Source: Isoetes taiwanensis (taxonomy: Eukaryota > Streptophyta > Lycopodiopsida > Isoetales > Isoetaceae). From it: a stretch of 64,000 nt of DNA. Within the stretch, counting starts at the first letter, position 1. Each line of letters begins with the position of its first letter. Where the stretch lies: contig JAJEKV010000002.1 in assembly GCA_021234155.1 (NCBI GenBank), positions 30,551,098 to 30,615,097 of the forward strand, read 5' to 3'. Positions 58,943 through 64,000 of this stretch are shown in pieces. Position numbers and translations under genes: made by a program. The notes beneath the pieces were generated by a model. That model had not been told where the DNA came from. It searched no databases and saw nothing but the letters and a program-made list of their open reading frames with translations.

Positions 58943-60638
58943 TTTTTTTTTTTTTTTTTTTTTTTTTAGGGCAAGGTCTTTTTTATATTTCATTTAAAGA
59001 AAACACATAGTGAGATGGTATACCATGAAGGTAGTACACATCAACATAAGTCTGTATTCAAAAGTAGCCTAATTCATGGACTTTAAAATACCATGAATCC
59101 CAATTCATGAAAAATAGGTACACTTATAAGCTAGTACCATAGACATAGTATAAAAACCAAACTTCATTGAGCTTCGATCAAATCTTGCATTGTCATATCA
59201 GCTACATCTTCTTCCCATAATATTTAGATGAATATCCAGTTTATCAAATGGGAAGTTTGTAAAATCTAACAGGAGTAAGACCAGAGCCTCTCTCTTTTGC
59301 TGTCAGAAGTGAAAAAGCTTCATAAAGTATGGTCTCAAAGTATTGTATCTCCATACCTCAGTTCTTTTCAGCAATTTCTTCAATGCCATTGCATGAACCA
59401 TGGCCTGCTTGAGTTGGACAAATCTATCCACCAGTTCCTGTCTTGATAATGTGGTGTCCTCCTCATCCGAGTTGGCAGCTTCACCCATTGCTCTGGCTGC
59501 TCCCCTCTGCCTGCTCAATCTCCTCAGCTCTCTTGTATAAAACATCATCATCCAGTGTTAGATTCATAACAAAAAAGTCGTAGGCCTCCCTGGTATTTCC
59601 CCATCCTATTCCAGATCTGATCAGCCTTCTTTCCTTTTAGTAGTTTATGTGCCACAGCTGCCTGTAATTCATCGAGATAGACTTTCTTAAGCCACATTAA
59701 ACACGACCTTTCATTTCCAACAGCCACTCTATTCTTGTGCTTCCAAATTGCCCACCAACATAAAGTCCTCGTTGCTTTTACCATTCTCGCAATCAAAGAT
59801 CAATGAATTGTAAGAAATTGGATTCATCTGGAGTATCTAGGTTGATTTGGAATGTCCAACTTCAAAATTCAACAACCCAAGGGCATAGGACTATGTGATT
59901 GGAAGTCTCCACTGCATTACATATAGAGATTTTGTCATCAAATTTGGATCTTCTAAGATTTGAAGGGAGACTTTGATGTATAATTAACCTTCTGAAGGTT
60001 TTGATTTTGCTGGCTGTGTATATAGGCCATCCTTTAGCACACATGTCTGGGCTTCTTCCCACATAAAGCTTTATACACATCTCTGAAGAGTAGAATTCTT
60101 TATTTTTTAATAGCCATTGGTTAGAGTTCTAATTAAATTCATCATATCTTCCGACCTTTACCATCACCTTCTGGTAAATTTTCTTGTCAATGTCAGATCC
60201 TTTGGTAGCTTTCTTAAATTTCTGCCATGATCTCCATCTGTTGCCACTCTTAAGATCCTCGATCCTCTAAATACCAGCTTCTACCCATTGCATGTATTTT
60301 TGTGGATGTTAAAGAGCCAAACACCCAATACCTTATGGAGCCAATTCAGGATGCCAGAAAAAATTTAGATCTTTACAGCTTGCATCCAATAGGGGATGTT
60401 TAAAGCATAGGGATGCTTCATTCCAAGCTTGAATTATATTCCTAACTATATTTAATGCACCTTTTGAAGGGGACACTTGAAAAAAAAAGTCCGAACAGTT
60501 ATACTTAATAGAGTGATCGCCACACGTGGAGGGATTCTTGGAACCAAAAATCTTAACAAACTTTCAAAGTCATTAAGATTTTGTAAATAGGCTGCCAAAT
60601 GATTTTAGCTGCCAGTGCTTGAGCTTGAACAAAGAGAT
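58943..60638 (-). pseudogene. L1 LINE, 3' part, minus strand
   Basis: A 25-base T run at 58943-58967 is the reversed poly(A). Behind it the minus strand encodes the L1 C-terminus in broken frames: a zinc-binding RT domain at 60080-59862 (KIKTFRRLIIHQSLPSNLRR, then SNHIVLCPWV), upstream YMQWVEAGI and EDLKSGNRWRSWQKFKKATK (about 60290-60190), and the tail WWAIWKHKNRV (59760-59730). It is interrupted at 60638 by an LTR retrotransposon and continues at 63683. It inserted into the T run at the right edge of the PLE-like repeat. Confidence 0.85.
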
Positions 60639-61233
60639 TGTAATCCAACTGAATGGACCAAACCCCAAGCTAAGCAGAATGCAAAATATATGCATCAGGC
60701 TGCGCCACACTCTATCAGCAAGCACTCACAAGGCAAGACAATAGAATTGAAGAGAAGAATTTGAAGAATGGAACAGCAGATCAAATACACTTCAATTGCA
60801 CAATCAAATAATAATCTAGATAATCTGGAGGTTCTTCCTCCTCTTCATTAATTGTTTCTTCCATGGAACACTCTATAACAAAGGATTTGCTTCCAAACAC
60901 CAAGAGTGAGAGAGAGAGAGAATGAGAAGACATACCCCTCCTCTTAAACTTACACAACAAATCTTGACCATTCATCTTCAAGCAATCTTCACCATTAGAT
61001 CTTCAATAACCAACATGCCCTTTGAGATCATGCCACTTCATCACAAGTTCAACCATTGGAAAATATTATATGAACTTTCATACACCTTCAAGTCCAATTA
61101 CAAGTGCCCACAGTATAAAATATCCAATAAATACAGTATCTTCTCCAACTTCAGCAGATTAATCATCAAACATACATCAAATGTGATAATTTGGTGCAAA
61201 ACATCAAAATGTAAATAGATAAACCACACTACA
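60639..61233 (-). repeat. LTR of nested element (left copy)
   Basis: 595 bp, paired with 63078-63677. Contains a (GA)n stretch near 60906-60921. The 98-codon plus-strand frame found identically in both LTRs (60922-61218, 63366-63662) reflects the duplication and is not supported as a gene. Confidence 0.9.
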
Positions 61234-63077
61234 TTATTCCCCCCAAGAGTATTCATCGTCCCGATGAATTCTTCAAAAATAAATCTTCAACATCTTCGAC
61301 TCATAAAGGTCATAAAGATAGCATTGCAACTTAACAAGAATCAATATCCAAATGTCTTCAATCCTTCCAAAGCATCTTAGAAGTCTTCCAAGGAAAATAA
61401 AAATTAAAAACTCTATTACCATTGCCTCAGTCGGCGATTCTATGGCTTCACATAAATGTAATCACTTCAAAGGTGGCAAGTCCCATCCATGTTAGTGGCA
61501 CCCTCGCTCTTTCTTCGCTTGGCATGGCTCCACCCCTCTCCACAACATGAGAAAAGATAAAAATAGAAAACTTGTACGACTTCCACAAATGCCTTCAAAT
61601 ATTGAATAACTTAAATATTAGACTTCATAAATTGCAAAAGCAAAGTACCGACCAATGTGTCTTCATCTTCATACTTGACTTAGAAAATATTCAACATAAT
61701 ACTTGAACTTCAAATATCTTGAGAGAACACGGTCTTCTAATAATAGATAATAGCTTTAGCATCATTTGGTCTTCAAAGATTTTGGGGTTTCAATAACTTG
61801 TTGAGGAATAAATATATGGAATATCCATCTCTTGCATAAAACCTTATCTTCAATTTCATAATGGGATAGCATCTTCAAAATATTTATGTTCCATCCATAT
61901 GATGCTAGGATTTGGTCTTCAAAAAGCTTAATACACAAATGTATGTTCGAGGAAAGCATGCCTTCAGCTGGACTTGAACTCATGATCAAGGGTTTGACAA
62001 CCCACAACTTATCCAATAAACTATTCAAAGCCATAGCATTTTTTAATTTCTTTTTCTACTTTATTTTGCACGATTCCCTTGTAATTTATTTCTTCTTTCT
62101 TTTCTGCTGCTCTGTGCGCGCGGGCAGGGCCGTTAGGGCATGGCGGATCTGTAGAAGGCAGATGGATCACCTGATCTTAGATATGGCAGAAGGGGAAAGT
62201 AGGCAAAGGAATGGCTCAGAGCATCCAGCAGGATCATGGGCAGAAAGGAGCGGAGGCGAGTTGGGTAGTGGCGGAAAGCAAACAGGGTTATGGCAAACAG
62301 AGCAATGGATCAGGCAGCTGCAGGAGATGATTAGGGTCGGATTTTGTCTTGCAGGTCCGTGAATGGAGATGGCGGTTCAGGGTGAGGCTATGGCTGTAGC
62401 CAACGGCATGCTGTAGGGCTTCAGATCTGATAAAAGGCAAATGGATATGGCCGGAGATGGCAGATCAGTGTAGCTTGCGGATTCAGAGGAATGGGGGATC
62501 TCTGAAATACTTGCTTCATGGAAAAACTACAAGGTGGGGGAAAAGTATCTGTTTGGCAAAGGTAAGGTATCACATCGGACAAGGAATCCATACTGTTGGC
62601 ATCAATTAGGCTATAGCGCAAGCTCATCGTCTGTCAGGCAGAGATTCATCCTCTTTCAAGCAAGAATGCAAAGGAAATAATTGTCTTATTAGCTTCCAGG
62701 AAACCAAAACCCAGCTTGTATGTATAGAAAGATGAGAGCACGTATGGACATTTCCTCTCTTAAGCAACATGCAGAATGTTTTTATTGGTTTTATACGGAT
62801 CAGGCAATGGAACAAACGGTAATTTTAATTCTTAACTCCTTCAAAGCTAAGTACAAGCAAGAGCATTCCAGCATTCCATCCAATTTTTGCTGGCCAGGCA
62901 AAGGAGAACAGAAGCTTTTTCATATGAATTCTTTTAAAATCTCTGAAATGCTTAACTTTGTTGCAAAAAAGTGAATTCATACCTAACTCTTTTGTTTCCG
63001 ATCTGCATGACCTGTGGCAATTTGTTTGAAGACAACTGCTGATAGAATGCTGCTATTCTCGCAATGCCCCCCACTTA
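61234..63077 (-). other. Interior of the nested LTR element
   Basis: No retroviral-type domain. A plus-strand frame at 61886-62362 (158 codons) has an Arg/Gly/Gln-rich tail without a recognised family. Around 61965-62012 the minus strand has a worn tRNA-like T-arm pattern (GAGTTCAAGTCC), too weak to call. Confidence 0.5.
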
Positions 63078-63677
63078 TGTAATCCAACAGAATGAACCAA
63101 ACCCCAAGCTGAGCAGAATGCAAAATATATGCATCACGCTGCGCCACACTCTATCAGCAACCACTCAAAAAGCAAGACACGAGAGAATTGAAGAGAAGAA
63201 TTTGAAGAATGGAACAAGAGGATCAAAGACACCTCAATTGCACAACCAAATCATAATCTAGATAATCTGGAGGTTCATCCTCCTCTTCATTATTTATTTC
63301 TTCCATGGAACACTCTATACAAAATGGATGATGTCTTCCAAGAGCAAGAGTGAGAGAGAGAGAGAATGAGAAGACATACCCCTCCTCTTAAACTTACACA
63401 ACAAATCTTGACCATTCATCTTCAAGCAATCTTCACCATTAGATCTTCAATAACCAACATGCCCTTTGAGATCATGCCACTTCATCACAAGTTCAACCAT
63501 TGGAAAATATTATATGAACTTTCATACACCTTCAAGTCCAATTACAAGTGCCCACAGTATAAAATATCCAATAAATACAGTATCTTCTCCAACTTCAGCA
63601 GATTAATCATCAAACATACATCAAATGTGATAATTTGGTGCAAAACATCAAAATGTAAATAGATAAACCACACTACA
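63078..63677 (-). repeat. LTR of nested element (right copy)
   Basis: 600 bp, pairs with 60639-61233 with scattered substitutions and a few indels. Confidence 0.9.
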
Positions 63678-63682
63678 GAGAT

Positions 63683-64000
63683 CTTTGTATCCTAATCCCC
63701 CTTCTTTTTTAGATTTAACTAGATCAGTCCAGGCTACTTTCCGTGCACCCTGTCATATGAATTTCCTGATAGCACTTTCAATTTTTCTGTAAGAAGCTTT
63801 GTCCCCAACAATGACTGAGGAGTAGACATGTGTAACTCCCAATAACTGCATTAGCTATGTCAACCCTGCCAGCCAGAGATAAAGAGGACGAATGAAAGCT
63901 TCTTCTTGATTCTTGTTACTATTGGTTCCCATAACCCATGCAAGGATATGTTGAGAGCTAGAGAGATACCTAGAATAGGTTTGGCTGCTTGTTTATCAAG
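63683..64000 (-). pseudogene. L1 LINE continued (RT C-terminal region), runs off the window
   Basis: On the minus strand the sequence gives, with frame changes, SLAGRVDIANAVIGSYTC (about 63880-63825), the block that follows the RT palm in plant L1 elements, where the family typically has SxAGRxxLxxxV. It is the part just upstream of the zinc-binding domain on the other side of the LTR insertion, so the order is right. Confidence 0.7.

Larger units (their letters stand above)
60639..63677 (-). mobile_element. Non-autonomous LTR retrotransposon nested in the L1
   Basis: LTRs at 60639-61233 and 63078-63677 with ends TGTAAT...CTACA; target duplication GAGAT at 60634-60638 and 63678-63682. Interior 1.84 kb without gag or pol. 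Orientation is probably minus: on that strand CTTGGGGGGAATAA (61247-61234) lies directly before an LTR as a polypurine tract, and a TGG-starting stretch (63073 leftward) lies four bases after the other LTR as a possible primer site. LTRs differ visibly (e.g. around 60868-60905), so it is older than the element at 51335. Confidence 0.9.

Noticed and set aside
60922-61218. 98-codon frame repeated identically at 63366-63662
   Set aside because: Both lie inside LTRs of the nested element, antisense to its probable orientation; the identity comes from LTR duplication.
61960-62015. tRNA-like T-arm and anticodon-like stem on the minus strand
   Set aside because: No acceptor stem or D-arm can be formed; at most a worn tRNA-derived fragment.

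Overview
The window is nuclear DNA from a land plant. The clearest evidence is an eleven-exon gene for the plastid protein VIPP1, with a transit peptide and plant-type GT-AG introns, surrounded by plant L1 LINEs, MULE/MITE-type DNA elements and LTR retrotransposons. A second host locus is a diverged homologue of WASH-complex subunit 4/7 (SWIP). The low gene density, the repeated decayed LINEs of one RT clade and the SWIP homologue make a non-flowering plant such as a fern or lycophyte my best guess, but the sequence alone does not settle this.

Layout. 0-7 kb: decayed LINEs (about 0.75-2.0 kb on +, 5.1-6.5 kb on -), a long-inverted-repeat element and microsatellites. 7.5-21.7 kb (+): exons of a SWIP/WASHC4-like gene with several frame breaks; its introns hold a decayed hAT transposase and a MULE-like element with a 9-bp target duplication. 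22-38 kb: gene-poor DNA with several small inverted-repeat elements, some sharing GGGAAA...AAATGCCC-type ends, short tandem repeats and weak exon-like fragments. 38.4-42.75 kb (-): VIPP1, nearly intact, with a three-copy 265-270 bp tandem repeat in intron 1. 43.3-44.3 kb: another decayed LINE.

44.3-58.9 kb is the most unusual part. A direct repeat of about 2.6 kb (plus later insertions) lies on both sides of a long, intron-containing coding region ending in a reverse transcriptase that is neither Gypsy/Copia nor L1-like. Its motifs and head-to-tail arrangement fit a Penelope-like element (PLE) or a related unassigned RT clade; no GIY-YIG endonuclease is visible. Without later insertions the unit is about 6.9 kb. 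The RT frame is cut by a very young 4.28 kb LTR element (two 447-bp LTRs identical by eye, target duplication ACCCA, primer site resembling tRNA-Asp) that shows no gag or pol but carries repeated GGCGTG-rich motifs. Comparing the two repeat copies exposes the empty sites of an L1 fragment (copy 1) and a 275-bp MITE (copy 2).

58.9-64 kb: an L1 LINE on the - strand, interrupted by a second non-autonomous LTR retrotransposon (60639-63677, target duplication GAGAT), with the LINE resuming to the window end. Several frame breaks in both host genes fall in short homopolymers or dinucleotide runs, so part of the apparent damage may be sequencing or assembly error rather than decay.
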